A DNA stretch of 64,000 nt from assembly GCA_035048495.1 (NCBI GenBank), contig CM068544.1, positions 46,215,893 through 46,279,892 on the forward strand. The letters run 5' to 3'. Positions within the stretch are counted from its first letter, which is position 1; each line of letters opens with the position of its first letter. This DNA comes from Euptelea pleiosperma (taxonomy: Eukaryota; Streptophyta; Magnoliopsida; Ranunculales; Eupteleaceae). Position numbers and translations under genes: made by a program. This document shows, in pieces, positions 11,418 to 22,863 of the stretch. Below the pieces are notes generated by a model, which saw nothing but the letters and a program-made list of their open reading frames with translations, made no database searches and was not told where the DNA came from.

Positions 11418-12454
11418 ATGGAGCAGGCATGGGTTCGAGTCTTGGTGCTACTGGCTTGCTTGTTTCCTGTTCTGGTCCAGTGCAGAGTTCGTCACTACAA
11501 ATTCAACGTAAGTAGAACCATTCCACGCCTTTTTGTACTAGTATTTTGTTGCTAATGGGGTGCATTAGATGAGTTCCGATTATTGTTTCGCCTTGTCGTG
11601 CCACGACTCGAGCCATGGTCCACTCTGAACTTTTTTTTTTTTTTTTTTCATGGATTATAATGTTTGCGAAAATTGGAACCCTGGTGCAATACTTTTTTTG
11701 AGGATTTACTCATTTTCCGAAAACAATCGAAACGCAATATTGGTAATGGAGAAAGTTTGAGTACACTTGTTCAAAAATTCAGCAATAAATGATAAATTGT
11801 AATTTTTATCTCTCAAAAATTGATTTTTTTTTTTACTAATTCAAGAATAATTCACAAATTATTTGGCTGACCCTAAAAATTGGAGAATTTTTCCTAATTA
11901 TTGAAACTTAAAAAAATATTTTTTTTATTTATCAAAGACACTGCCGGGGTTTGCAAAAGTTGACGTCAAGCTTGAGCTGTATCGAAAACTAAGGCCCTGT
12001 ATGGTTGCCCTTAAAAAAAAGTTTCTAGAAACAATTCTTGTTGATAAATGTTCATAAAATTTTCTAAATCAACATTTTTTGGCATACAAATCCTTTTGTT
12101 GAAAACTTTTCTATCGTCACCATACAAAGCCGAAGTATATTTAATATCTAATAAAATCATATTCGCTTTTGTACACTCGTCCATGTTAGTTGCACCTTTT
12201 TTTGATCGAGTAATTGTGTTTCGAAGATAACTTATCCGAAACTCGAACTATTATTTTTTTAGAAACGCAAGTTTTCTTTATTTTCATTTTCAAATATTAT
12301 ATAATAATAAGAGTAATAATAATTTTTTATTAATATATAAACCCTTCTAAATACCCAAAAACTTGGACAAAAAAATATATTAATCAAAATAAATTATCCG
12401 AAACTCGTACTATTATTATTATTTTAGAAACGTAAGTTTTTTATATTTTCATTT

Positions 12455-12501
<47 letters not shown>

Positions 12502-15041
12502 TTATTAGAAATCCTTCTAAATGCCCAAAAACTTGGAGAAAAAATATATTAATTAAATATTTTCCTTACTTAAACTTGAAGTCTAGTATAAATTAATTTC
12601 GTGTACCCCAGTGGTTAAGACTTTAGGTTCAAAAGTATTTGAAAAAGTCATGGAAGGTAAGCCTACAAATCAGAAAGACGACACAAAAATTGTTCTTATT
12701 GTGGACCCTCAGTGCTTTGTACGCACTTGGACATTATTCATGGTTTTTTAATGGACTTTCTAATGTCACTGGGCTATTGTACGCAGGTGGTGTATAGGAA
12801 CACCACACGGCTATGTTCAACTAAGCCCATCGTCACAATAAACGGGCGGTTCCCAGGGCCCACTCTTTATGCAAGGGAAGACGATACAGTGCTCGTGAAG
12901 GTCGTGAACCATGTCAAGTACAACGTTACTATCCACTGGTAAGAAACATAATTAACCGTATTAACAGTCACCTTATGCTACTAAAAAACAACTTTCTCCC
13001 CATATAATTATAGCAAATATGGTTTAAAAAACGGCCGTTATAACGGATTCGGACCTCCCCCATTACGTTATGCACCGTTTTAATGCTCAGAAAATAAGGC
13101 CCATTATTTTCCATATAACATAAATAACGACCGTTATATATTTATGTTTTTTCTGTTATTTTCCCCTGAACGACGTCACAATTTTTGGTCTGGCAGGCAT
13201 GGGATCCGACAGCTCCGAACGGGTTGGGCCGACGGACCGGCATACATCACACAATGCCCAATACAACCCGGGCAAAACTACATCTACAACTTCACCATTA
13301 CAGGTCAAAGAGGCACACTTCTGTGGCATGCTCACATCCTCTGGCTAAGGGTAACAGTCCATGGAGCAATTGTGATCCTGCCGAAGCGTGGCGTTCCTTA
13401 TCCGTTCCCCAAACCCCATAAAGAAGTGGTTGTGATATTAGGTGAGCCCGAAGTTCATAAATCAGTCTTTTTTTCTTGTAAATGAAGCGTTAGGTGCTGG
13501 TTGTTTAGACCGGATGTCGTAAACTTTGACGTTATGGATTCAATCCAAGCTTAATCAACAATGTCAATAATTAAAATGGAAAATGACAGTTATTTGATTC
13601 ATCAATTTGCAGGTGAATGGTGGAAGTCAGATGTCGAAGCTGTGATCAATGAGGCGATGAAATCGGGTTTGGCGCCGAATGTCTCCGATGCACACACGAT
13701 TAACGGCCAACCCGGACCGCTTTCGAATTGCTCCTCGAAGACCCCTTCAAAGGGTACTAAAATTGCCACATATTCTATGTAAAATTGGAACAATTTTGGG
13801 TAATTTGAAATTCAATTTTGGCTAATCTTTCAAACAATGCAGGTGGATTCACCTTACAAGTAGACAATGGCAAGACATACTTGCTACGCATAATCAACGC
13901 TGCGCTTAATGAAGAGCTTTTTTTCAAGATCGCCGGTCATAAATTAACGGTCGTCGAAGTCGATGCTACATACACTAAGCCATTCAAGACCGACACAATA
14001 CTCATCACTCCCGGCCAGACGACAAATGTTCTTCTTACTGCTAATCGCACGTCCGGCAAGTATTTAATCGCCGCCTCCCCTTTCATGGACTCGCCTGTCG
14101 CTGTCGATAATGTGACCGCTGCTGCCACAGTACATTACTCAGGCACTCTTGCTACAACAGCAACCACCCTCACCAATCCTACTCCTCAGAATGCTACCCC
14201 AGTTGCATCGAATTTCATCGACTCGCTACGTAGCCTGAATTCGAAAAAATATCCCGCGAAAGTCCCGTTGAAGGTTGATCACTCCCTTCTCTTCACATTT
14301 AGCCTTGGTATTAACCCATGTTCTAGCTGTCCGAATGGAAGCCGAGTCGTAGCAGACATCAATAATATCAGCTTCATCATGCCCACCATTGGGCTACTTC
14401 AAGCACATTACTTCAATATAAGTGGAGTGTTCACCGACGATTTCCCCGGCAACCCACCCATCCCCTTCAATTACACCGGCGCCCCACCAACAAACATGGC
14501 GACGTTGAACGGCACGAGGCTTTATAGGCTAGCTTACAACTCCACAGTGCAAGTAGTCTTACAGGACACAGGATTCATAGCTCCCGAGAACCATCCTGCT
14601 CATTTACATGGCTTCAATTTCTTTGCGGTTGGACGGGGAGTAGGGAATTTCGATCCGAAGAACGATACCAAGAAGTTTAATCTCAAGGACCCTGCTGAGA
14701 GGAACACCATTGGAGTACCAGCGGGTGGATGGACTGCTATTAGATTCAGGGCTGATAATCCAGGTAAATTCACATTGTGATTTCTAAATTTAGTAATTTT
14801 TCCTTAAAAAAAACCCCGTAACGATAATGTTACATCTTCCATTTAATTATACGTTTTTGCTCAATAAACCATTTTTATATTAATTAAATTCTGGTTTGTG
14901 TCTGCTGTAGGTGTTTGGTTCTTGCATTGCCATTTGGAAGTGCACACGACGTGGGGACTGAAGATGGCATTTGTGGTAGACAATGGTAAAGGCCCGAATG
15001 AAACACTTTTACCGCCTCCGAGCGACCTTCCAACTTGTTAG
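11418..15041 (+). CDS. Laccase, LAC4-like multicopper oxidase (six exons)
   Basis: Exons 11418-11507, 12787-12938, 13197-13441, 13613-13753, 13843-14763 and 14911-15041 join in frame with GT-AG introns to encode 559 residues, the normal size for a plant laccase. Laccases are secreted copper enzymes that oxidise monolignols for lignin polymerisation in the wall. An N-terminal signal peptide (about residues 1-22, hydrophobic [12 protein letters not shown]) is visible. All four copper motifs are present: HWHG at 80-83, WHAH at 124-127, HPAHLHG from 460 and HCHLEVH at 522-528, with Leu533 in the axial position. [18 protein letters not shown] and GVPAGGW match the LAC4/IRX12 group as remembered. 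An oddity is Ala in HPAHLHG, where relatives usually have a larger hydrophobic residue. The start is the first ATG after the TATA box. Introns 1 and 2 carry repeats. Naming it LAC4 itself would need a tree. Confidence 0.93.
12232..12565 (+). repeat. Tandem duplication with an (AAT)n expansion in laccase intron 1
   Basis: Two neighbouring copies of about 160-170 bp (12232-12393 and 12394-12565) both run TTATCCGAAACTCG..ACTATTATT ... CTTCTAAAT.CCCAAAAACTTGGA ... AAAATATATTAAT. The second copy contains an ATA/AAT microsatellite (about 12457-12501) grown from a shorter AATAAT tract in the first. Confidence 0.7.
13019..13175. repeat. CCGTTATAACGG-type terminus inside laccase intron 2
   Basis: ATGGTTTAAAAAACGGCCGTTATAACGG followed by ATTCGGACCTCCCCCATTACG matches the terminus seen at 8768 (inverse) and 21925. 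It makes up most of the 258-bp intron 2 (12939-13196) and stops about 20 bp before the acceptor. Confidence 0.6.
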
Positions 15042-15504
15042 GCAAGCTCGAAGGATAAACAAATCATATAGTTATTAGAGAGATGATGATCTTCCCATCA
15101 AAAAAATAAAAAAAAAAACAGATGAGGAAGAGGACGAAGAAGAAGAAGAAGAAGATGATGAAGAGATGAAGAAAGACAATAAACAAAAGAGGGTTTAGGG
15201 AGTTGAAGGTTGGGGATTGGAGTTAGTTGTATTCAATTCAGCGAGGGATTTGATGAGGCAGAATTGAATAAAACTAAGGGAGTCTTTTAGTTTTGTAACA
15301 CAATTTTACTGTTCATGATTTGTGTTTGTAACCAGTAAGTATGCGTGCGTGCTTGTCCTTATTAAAAACTCCTAAAGATTTGCTTCTCACAAAAATGAAG
15401 TTTCCAAAGATATATCTATATACTGGACTCAGACTCGAAAACTCATCTGACTCATCAGGTTGGCTCAATGACTCACAAATTGACTTAACCAGTTCAATGA
15501 TTAA
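15042..15504 (+). other. Laccase 3' region
   Basis: Holds a GAAGAAGAAG tract near 15135-15170 and an AATAAA at about 15267-15272, a plausible polyadenylation signal for the laccase. No further gene. Confidence 0.4.
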
Positions 15505-15846
15505 AATCTATGTTCTAAAACTCGGACTCGACTCGGAAATCCATTGGGTCGAGTCACCTCGATGACTCGGGAGTCGACTCGGCCAGTCATTAAATTGATT
15601 ATTATTTATTTAAATATATAAAAAAATAATATTTATAAACGAAAAATGTGAAAATAGGAAGAAAAAAACAAAAAAAAAATTTAGAAAATTAAGAAAAAAA
15701 ATTGAGTTTTGACTAGAGTAGGCCTTTAAACGGGTGACTCTGCTGAATTTTGAGTCAACTCAGTCGAGTTTCCTAGTCAACTCGTTGGGTATTGCAAATC
15801 TGAGTTTATATGCGGAGTCGACTCTGCGAGTTTTAAAACATAGATT
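15505..15846. mobile_element. Foldback element with GACTCG-rich inverted repeats
   Basis: The left end AATCTATGTTCTAAAACTCGGACTCGACTC is mirrored by GAGTCGACTCTGCGAGTTTTAAAACATAGATT at the right. The middle is A/T-rich. The flanks (TTAAAA / AAAATA) are too simple to define a target duplication. Non-coding. Confidence 0.6.
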
Positions 15847-16079
15847 AAAATACATAAAGGGTACAACTTGGTTTGCGAGTCAAGTTGAGTTGAGTTGACT
15901 CAAGATAAGTTTCAGATCTCATCTAATCCTACTTTCCCACAAAAGAAATGAAAAACAAAAAAATATATCTCATTTGGTCGGGTACTCGACTCAGTCAAGT
16001 TTTAAAACTATAGCGATAATGTTGCACAAAGCTGACCAAAAGATAAAAGGTGCTCTAGGGTATTAGGAAGCTTAGAAGC

Positions 16080-16570
16080 ATGTGTGAAGCGCTGAGAGAC
16101 AAGTGACTTTGGTGGTTTGGCTCCGAGAGAGATAGTTTATGGCGAAGAGTGAGGAGGCACGGTAAGAATGCGGTGGGCTGGGTTAGTAATTCTCCTAGAG
16201 GTCTTTATGGTTGTGGGTTTGGAGAGGTCTTATGAATGGATTGTTTTTAAGGTGGAGAAAGACAATAAAGTGTTGTTATGGAAAGACATTTGGTACTCCG
16301 AGTCTAGTTTAGAGTCTGAATCCAATGTTAGTGAGTTGCAGGTTGCAGTGATGCATTACTGTCTTATTGAGATTTCGGATTCCGAAGAAATCTCAATGAT
16401 AAAGGAAACGTCATGTATATATGGTGAATCTTCTTCTAAGAGTGGAGAATACTCCCTTTCTCAGCTAAGTGGAAGACGTCAGATGGTGGAAGTATGATAG
16501 CAAAAGTAAATTTTCTATGCGCTCTTTCTACGACGCATTGGATGATGGTGCATGGTGAGTTTACAATGAG
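16080..16570 (+). pseudogene. L1-type LINE reverse transcriptase C-terminal fragment, decayed
   Basis: Shifting between frames gives LWRRVRRHG, WVSNSPRGLYGCG, then (after one missing T near 16220) WRGLMNG, and further on SKSKFSMRSFYDAL. These match the region after the reverse transcriptase of plant L1 LINEs (the SPRG..GCGxW..I and S.KSG.FSV.SFY signatures). Frameshifts and the lack of upstream RT show it is dead. Neighbouring sequence to 16920 is unassigned. Confidence 0.6.
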
Positions 16571-17021
16571 TTTTGAGAAGAACTTTAGAAAGGTTCAAAC
16601 TTCACTAGCAACTGAAATCCAGGAAATAGTTTACACAATCCATATTACAGAGGAGAAATGTAGTCCAAGTTCGCTGTGAAGTGGGAGGATCTTAACCTTT
16701 TGATCTACAGCTAAAATTAGGATGGCCATAAGATGCGAGGTTATGGGTTGGCCAAATTTGATTTTTTGCGTATTCTCTATGGATGAGGTGGCCCGTGAAT
16801 TTGTATGGTTTGGGTCGTTGAGTCTAGACCCTAGTTAGCAATTCGGCTTATGGAAAAAATTCGGGATGGGAATAGTATGAATATAATCCGTTTTGGAATT
16901 CGGTAAAAAAATGGGAACGAAAAAAAAAAAAAATAGTTCAAGAATACCTCTTGTATAATACGATTTCTCATAAAGAGAGGCACCAAAAAAATCGTGTGTA
17001 GATCAAAAAATTCTCACCCTG

Positions 17022-17285
17022 AACACTCTTAGAGACCGTTGATCGAATGGATGTTAGGCCCATCCCTAGGTGGACATTCAGACCAAACATTAGCATGATT
17101 AGTGCTTTATATTCATCAAATTTTAGTCTTTTTCATGTGTGATTTTCAACAATGGGATTGGATCATTATTTTGGGGTGGGTACAAAGATCCAATTGCTAA
17201 AAATCACAAATCAGGTGGATTTTCAACTGAGATTGGAGATCTCCCAGATAAAATAAAGTCTGGTCGTTGATCTCTAAGAATGTAC
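17022..17285. repeat. Degenerate core-type MITE
   Basis: Arms GAACACTCTTAGAGACCGTTGATCG and CGTTGATCTCTAAGAATGT are inverse. Between them are ATCCCTAGGTGGACATTCAGACC and GGTGGATTTTCA with the diverged AAATCACAAATCAGG core. Much older than the other copies, judging by divergence. Confidence 0.5.
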
Positions 17286-17860
17286 TTTTTCCCTCACGTG
17301 TCAAATTTGAAATATTATTAGCAAGTTTTATTGAAAAAAATGGAACTACATGTTTTAATTGGTTTTAGAGAAAAAACGGAGAATAATCCGTATAATTGAA
17401 AGTGTACGGTCAATAAAAATGTTTTTTCAAAAAAAAAAAAACTCACTATGCGGGTGTAATACGCGTATAGTACGCAGAATTATTGGATTGGGTCTAGACC
17501 TATAAGTTTTGATCCGATCCGTTAGATCCTTTAAGAACCCGATCCAAACTCATATATGTTTATATAACTTTTGCAATCTGATAATAATAATAATAAATCT
17601 TTTCTTTCTTTTTTGGTCACCTTTCATCAAACCTTTTAGTGTAATTAGATTTTAGATCGGATCGGGTCTGGGATTCACGAAGTACAGCGTCTGGATCCTG
17701 CGAGTCAAAATCTAATCAGATTATCTGGACCTGGTATATATGTTATCGGATTGGTCCCGGATCGAGCTCAATCCTATCCGAACCAGATCCATTGACAGCC
17801 CCAGTGACAACATCAAACAACCTAGATGTCTCCTGCCGGAAAATTCTGTAATTTGAAAAA
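17286..17860. other. Gene-free stretch with the right end of a hAT-like relic
   Basis: 17640-17803 resembles the right part of the element at 32031-32928 (GGATCGGGTCTGG ... CGAACCAGATCCATTGACAGCCCC). The left end was not found. No gene. Confidence 0.35.
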
Positions 17861-18166
17861 GAAAGTTTGTTTGAATCAACCATTCAAAAAGCTGTAATTG
17901 GAGAGAACTCTGTGGAAATTGTTTGGGTTTAAAATCTTATTTATTGAGGCCCACCCCACCTCCAAAGTCAAAGCCCATTCCTCCCAATAACGAGAACACA
18001 CGTCCTCTCCGATTAAAGTGGTACTTGAATCTCTTCCCACAAGTATACAGTAGTCGTGTATGTATACATGGTATGAGGTATAGCCACGTGTACATAGATC
18101 AACATCCGATGTGACATCTCATCAGATCAATCATGCATCTTATGATTCCAAGATTCTTCATGTTCC
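17861..18166. repeat. Duplicated non-coding block, copy 1
   Basis: Aligns along its length with 19240-19586: shared phrases include CCACCTCCAAAGTCAAAGCC, ACAGTAGTCGTGTATGTATAC, CCACGTGTACATAGATCAAC and GATCAATCATGCAT. Both copies have a CACGTG box (ABRE/G-box-like). No long open frame is kept in both copies. Confidence 0.7.
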
Positions 18167-18424
18167 AAACTTCATCTAGCTTTCACCTTCATGAACAGGC
18201 CCTGGATGGGTTTTAAGCCCATGATGAAAATAACGGCCAGAAATTACTACTCAGGTTGATTTTTGGTGTCTAGGTCTACTTAGACGATTATCAACGATGG
18301 TTGGGTCCTTGATACTTAACATCTGTAGGGGTGTGCACTGTGCAACGCATCATGATATCGTGCTAAGAAGGAGAGGATAGAGAGAGAAAGAGAAGAAGAT
18401 TCGGGTCTGACTTTGACCTACTCT

Positions 18425-18428
<4 letters not shown>

Positions 18429-18466
<38 letters not shown>
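18429..18466. repeat. (TC)n microsatellite
   Basis: An uninterrupted TC dinucleotide run of about 38 bases, next to core-MITE sequence at 18470-18690. Confidence 0.9.
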
Positions 18467-18469
<3 letters not shown>

Positions 18470-18471
<2 letters not shown>

Positions 18472-18690
18472 ACTCTTTCGGGTCTACTGTCTCCAAAATA
18501 TTTGGGGTCCACCCCTTGGCGGACCTACTCACCAAAATGAGCTTGATTCGTGATTTCTACCAATTGGATCTGAATACTCAATAAATGCTCAAATCCAACG
18601 GCTAGAGATCACTCAGTGAAAATGGTCTAGTCCAACGTCAATAATAAATCACCACTCAAGCTGATTTTTGGTGTATAGTTCCATTAAGAG
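18470..18690. repeat. Core-type MITE remnant
   Basis: Carries GGGGTCCACCCC..GGACCTACTCACCAAAATGAGCTTGATTCGTGATTTC and the inverse AATCACCACTCAAGCTGATTTTTGGTG. A related half lies at about 18185-18290. The termini are unclear because the TC tract abuts the left end. Confidence 0.5.
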
Positions 18691-19239
18691 CATGGTTCAA
18701 AGTCTGGGACAATCACGGTCTGGATCGGGATCGGAGCCCACCAATTCAATCCAAACCACCAGGCTCTGTCTCCGCCTGATATCATCACTGTTTCGAGTTG
18801 GTCCAGTTGGTCAATGAGAAACTAGAGAAGCTAGAGAAGAGAGAGAGAGATAGAGATAGACATGTAGCGGCCGGGTGAAGGAAACATAACCCCAACCCTA
18901 AGAGTTAGAAGGTAGGAAGCCAAAGAGATGAGATGAGATCGTAGCTACTAGCTAATACGAACCTAATGTATTTAAGGGGTTAGTAAAAGAATTACAAGTG
19001 TCTATATGTATGATATATATGTATGTTAGTTGAGCTGCAGTTAGATTTTTGTTGCCCAAGCCTCAACCCGAGCCCAATCCGATTTTCATCGAGTTCTCAA
19101 AATTGAACCCGAGCACTTATGGAGCCAACCTAGCTAATTCGAGCCTGAAGTCTGGTTTAGCCAATTGGGCTCAGGTTCGACCCGTCCAAGTTGTATCCCT
19201 AATAAATTAATCGAGGGATGGTATTATAAGAAAAAGAAA
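18691..19239. other. Gene-free stretch
   Basis: Repeat-derived phrases only. The part at 19030-19200 (CAACCCGAGCCCAATCC ... GGCTCAGGTTCGACCCGT) looks like the end of another inverted-repeat relic. Confidence 0.4.
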
Positions 19240-19586
19240 AAGGAAATTTGTATGAATCAATGATTCAAAAAGCTTTAATTGAAGTCTGGAGAGAGAAAGT
19301 CTGTAGAAATGATTTGGGTTTGAAAATCTAAATTTAATGAGGCAGCCCCCACCCCCACCTCCAAAGTCAAAGCCCATTCCACCCAATAATGAGAGAACAC
19401 ACGCCCCCACTCTCCACACAAAACTTGGTTCAATCTCCAAACAAATCCTCTCCAATGTCTATACAGTAGTCGTGTATGTATACATGTATGAGGTACATCC
19501 ACGTGTACATAGATCAACATCCGACGTGACTTCTCATCAGATCAATCATGCATCGATCTTATGATTCCATGATTCTTCATGTTCCT
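19240..19586. repeat. Duplicated non-coding block, copy 2
   Basis: Second copy of the block at 17861-18166, about 1.38 kb downstream in the same orientation. It has small insertions (a GAGAGAGAAAGTCTG segment and a longer middle) and keeps the CCACGTGTACATAGATCAAC phrase. Confidence 0.7.
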
Positions 19587-20416
19587 CCACACCGAATAGG
19601 GTCCCTAGGGCGGGCGCCCATCAACTCCCTTTTTTTTTTTTTTTAAAGTACACAAATCTGTTATAAACATCATAGACGTACATGTGGCATACATGCAAGA
19701 TGATATGACTGAACATTTGAGAAATCCCACATGAGAGGTGTTATTTATCCAAAGTCAATCCGAGCGGATGATTGTAAGTTTGTAAACTATCTCATCGGTC
19801 ACACTCTATCGGATGGTCAAAATAAAATGATGAAATATTTTAAGGAGAAGTCAACCAGTTGGAAGGTCATGATAAGTTAATTGAGTTGATTTTTAACCGT
19901 CTTGATCTTGTACGTGGAACCCTTAAAAGATGAGTCCGATCTCGATCATGTATGGAATGTGTACACGATATTACAAAAGAGGAATGCTTGCAAGCAACGC
20001 GCGCCTTAATGGCGTTGCATAGATGTAAACCCGCAAAAGACAGGAGAAACTGCCTCGTGCGGTTGAGGCCATTGACCGTTGGATTTAAGAGATCCATACA
20101 CTTGTTGCCTCGTGGATTGTGGATCTGTTGAATCCAATCGTACGTCAATGTCCTCAATCAGCACATATTTTTGTCTGGTGAATTTTTCTGCTTTCTTCAC
20201 CTCAATTATCTAACCGCTGAATAGTCCATAAAAAAGAAAGTATGTAGATCGTATGGATAACATTTATTTGATCATTCTAATTTTCTGACCTAAGTAGGTT
20301 GAAGCAATTCAATGGTGGATCGTATTACATATTCTCACGCGTAGACGGATCATTCGTAGCTGATTTTGCGGACGTCAGTTTGTTTTGGTTTGCTCACGAA
20401 TCGTAGGAATTTTTCT
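19587..20416. other. Gene-free stretch
   Basis: No gene or repeat recognised. Open frames here are short and show no domain. Confidence 0.4.
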
Positions 20417-20690
20417 GAACCAGCCACATTTCGATCCTCGATCAGTGGTCCTACGTAGTGCAATTTTCTGGGCCCACTGACTGCATGGATGGATATACAC
20501 ACCAAAAATCAGTTTGATTGAATCCAACGCCTACAATCATTCGTTAAAAGATGCTAAAATCTAATGGCTAGAGATAACCAATCAGCGTGATTTTTTGTGT
20601 GTATATCCACCAAGCAGTTGGCTAATGGCTAAGCATCCATGCAGTCAGTGGGCCCCAAAACACGCGCTACAGGCCTAATGTGGCTGGTTC
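20417..20690. mobile_element. Palindromic MITE, GAACCAGCC termini
   Basis: GAACCAGCCACATT at the left is mirrored by AATGTGGCTGGTTC at the right. Inner arms are GGGCCCACTGACTGCATGGAT / ATCCATGCAGTCAGTGGGCCC and the TATACACACCAAAAATCAG core. It shares the core, but not the ends, with the MULE-like families. Confidence 0.7.
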
Positions 20691-21548
20691 AAAATTATGC
20701 TCACTTGAACACAGTTCATACACCTGGAATTAAAGGATCAACGTGTTGGAACCAGCGATATCATTTAATTTGGTTGGTGGATCATTGGACATGTCGTTAA
20801 TAAAAGACTACACGTGCTGCGTTATGGCACACGCTTGTGCTCTGTTTAGAGATAGAGAGAGAGAAAGAAAGGTCCGTGACCTCATTGTGGCGACTAGCTC
20901 CTGTCCAAACCGTGCGATTTGTCGCCATCGTAGCCAATCCCTGATTAAAAAATGAATCTTGTCGCCAATCAGAAGAGAAGGCATAAAAGTTTCAACTTTC
21001 AACCATAGTTTTTATAAACCAAAAATAGGGATATAGTACAATATAGTTGCACCTAAGATGATGCACCCTACTTCCTGACACTTGTCCTGCATCCACATTG
21101 ATCTGATCTGGTTAATAGGTGGGCCACGTCTTGATCTCCTGCCCATCGACGTGGGACCAAGGAATTGGTATTATCATTGTCTTTGCACAATATAAAAATT
21201 TAATAAAAGTATCTATAAGTGAGGACCCATGTGTGTATGCAAGTTGCACGCGCGCACATGAGAGGGCGACACGCAAAACGGAGTGCCCTAAATCGCAAGG
21301 CATGACTTCTTGACTTTTGGGAAAGAAAGAGAATCTTTCCATATATAGAAACCAATAGAACCGTTCCCCCTGCCACACCAATTTATTTAGAGTTTATGTA
21401 GTCACCATCATTTCGAACAACACGCGCCCTTCCCCACAACACTACACGCATAGATGCCATCAACGCTCAGACTCAGCCAGGAAATCAAACTTAACTATAA
21501 AATAACGGCCAAGAGAATATTTGGTAGGTTTTCTCGTGTTTTAAAAAA
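20691..21548. other. Gene-free stretch
   Basis: No gene recognised. A GAGAGAGAAAGAAAGG tract lies at about 20851-20870. Confidence 0.4.
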
Positions 21549-21922
21549 GGGTCGGGCTCCAGTCACCTTTCTAAAATGACAGGCTCCGGTTACGGGACAC
21601 AATATGAGCCACGTGACACACTCTTAGAGGACTCTGACGTTATGGATGTTTGGTCAATCCCTAGATGGACCTATAAACCAAAAACAAGTCTGATTAGTGA
21701 TTTCTAGGCGTTGGATCTTTGTACCTCAAATACTGCCCGAATTCCTACAGTTGAGATTAACCCATGAAAATAAGTCCAATCCAATGCCTATAAATCACTA
21801 ATCAGGCTGATTTTTGGTTTGTAAGTCCACTTAGGGATTGGCCAAACCTCCATACGGTCATAGTCCTTTAAGAGTATGCCACGTGGCTCACATTTTTCAG
21901 GATGGTAACTGGAGCCTAAGCC
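21549..21922. mobile_element. MULE-like MITE, GGGTCGGGCTC family, 9-bp TSD
   Basis: Starts GGGTCGGGCTCCAGTCACC and ends with the inverse GGTAACTGGAGCCTAAGCC. The 9-mer TTTAAAAAA is repeated at 21540-21548 and 21923-21931, although it is low in complexity. The centre is in the opposite orientation to the copy at 9132-9533. Confidence 0.75.
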
Positions 21923-22080
21923 TTTAAAAAATTACTGTTATAACAAAATTAACAGCAGCTATAACGGAATCGGACCTCTCCCATTACATTATGTACAATT
22001 AAAACGCTCAAAAAACAACGGCCGTTATTTTCGTTATTCTTCAAAGCCCGCTTTTTCTAAATAAATAACCTAATTAATGA
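21923..22080. repeat. CCGTTATAACGG-family fragment
   Basis: TTTAAAAAATTACTGTTATAAC ... AGCTATAACGGAATCGGACCTCTCCCATTAC matches the terminus in laccase intron 2. The neighbouring MITE inserted at its TTTAAAAAA end. Confidence 0.5.
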
Positions 22081-22547
22081 TTATTAATGTTTGATTACAC
22101 GTGAGAACCTATAGCCGTTTTCTTAATCAAAACCCTAATATACCTTAGGCTCATCGAGCTGTGAAGTACAAATAAGAATCTTCTCCCCTTTTAAGTAATT
22201 AACAAAACCTTCTTTAATCTTCCATCTAATTTGGAGCCCTTAATCTATATAACCTTCTTAGTTTCTCAACAAAAAATAATAGAAATAATCGAATTAATTC
22301 CACTAAATTTTTATTCTTAGGCCCTGTTTGGGATAAAAGTTTTCTAGAAAAGGATTTACATATTAAAAACTCTAAATGTGAAAAACTTTGTTGGACGTTT
22401 ATGGACAAGAATCTTTTCCAAGAGCTTTTCTTATGGCAACTAGTGAGGCACTTAGGGCCTTTGTCTCCAATAATTCAGATAGTTGTTTGGGTTCTCTTTT
22501 ATCATCCCCAATTTGCCCTCTTGTCTTAGGGATTTTAAAGAGATTAA

Positions 22548-22863
22548 GGGCGTGTTTGATGGCCAACTTTTCTGCGGGGAGATCGCATTTTCTTAGAAAA
22601 TATAATTTTTCTTTGTTTGATAGCCATTTTAAAATGGAAAAACTTTCCCAAGAAAACAAGCTTTTCCCATTCAAGTCTGGAATTCATTTCTGTTTCACAT
22701 AGGTGAGAATTGGTTTCCATGAAAATCCACCTTATTTTCTCACATAATTGAAAATTGCATATTTTTTCAGGCACAATCAAACAGACATAAAAGACTTTTT
22801 TCCCAAGAAAATGTTGCGTGGTGAAATATTCTCAGGAAAATTCTTTGTGCAAACAAACACGCC
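22548..22863. mobile_element. Tourist/PIF-Harbinger-like MITE
   Basis: Ends are GGGCGTGTTTG and CAAACACGCC, flanked on both sides by TTAA/TAA, as expected for the 3-bp TTA target of Harbinger-type elements. It shares several phrases with the larger element at 47490-48032 (GATAGCCATTTTAAA, CACATAGGTGAGAATT, TTTTCTCACATAATTGAAAA). Confidence 0.65.

Noticed and set aside
18350..18535. A gene coding an Arg-Glu repeat peptide
   Set aside because: It is only the translation of the TC/GA microsatellite.
22320..22400. A further Tourist-like element starting GGCCCTGTTTGGGATAA
   Set aside because: No matching right terminus was found. The same kind of isolated left end occurs at about 11993 in laccase intron 1.
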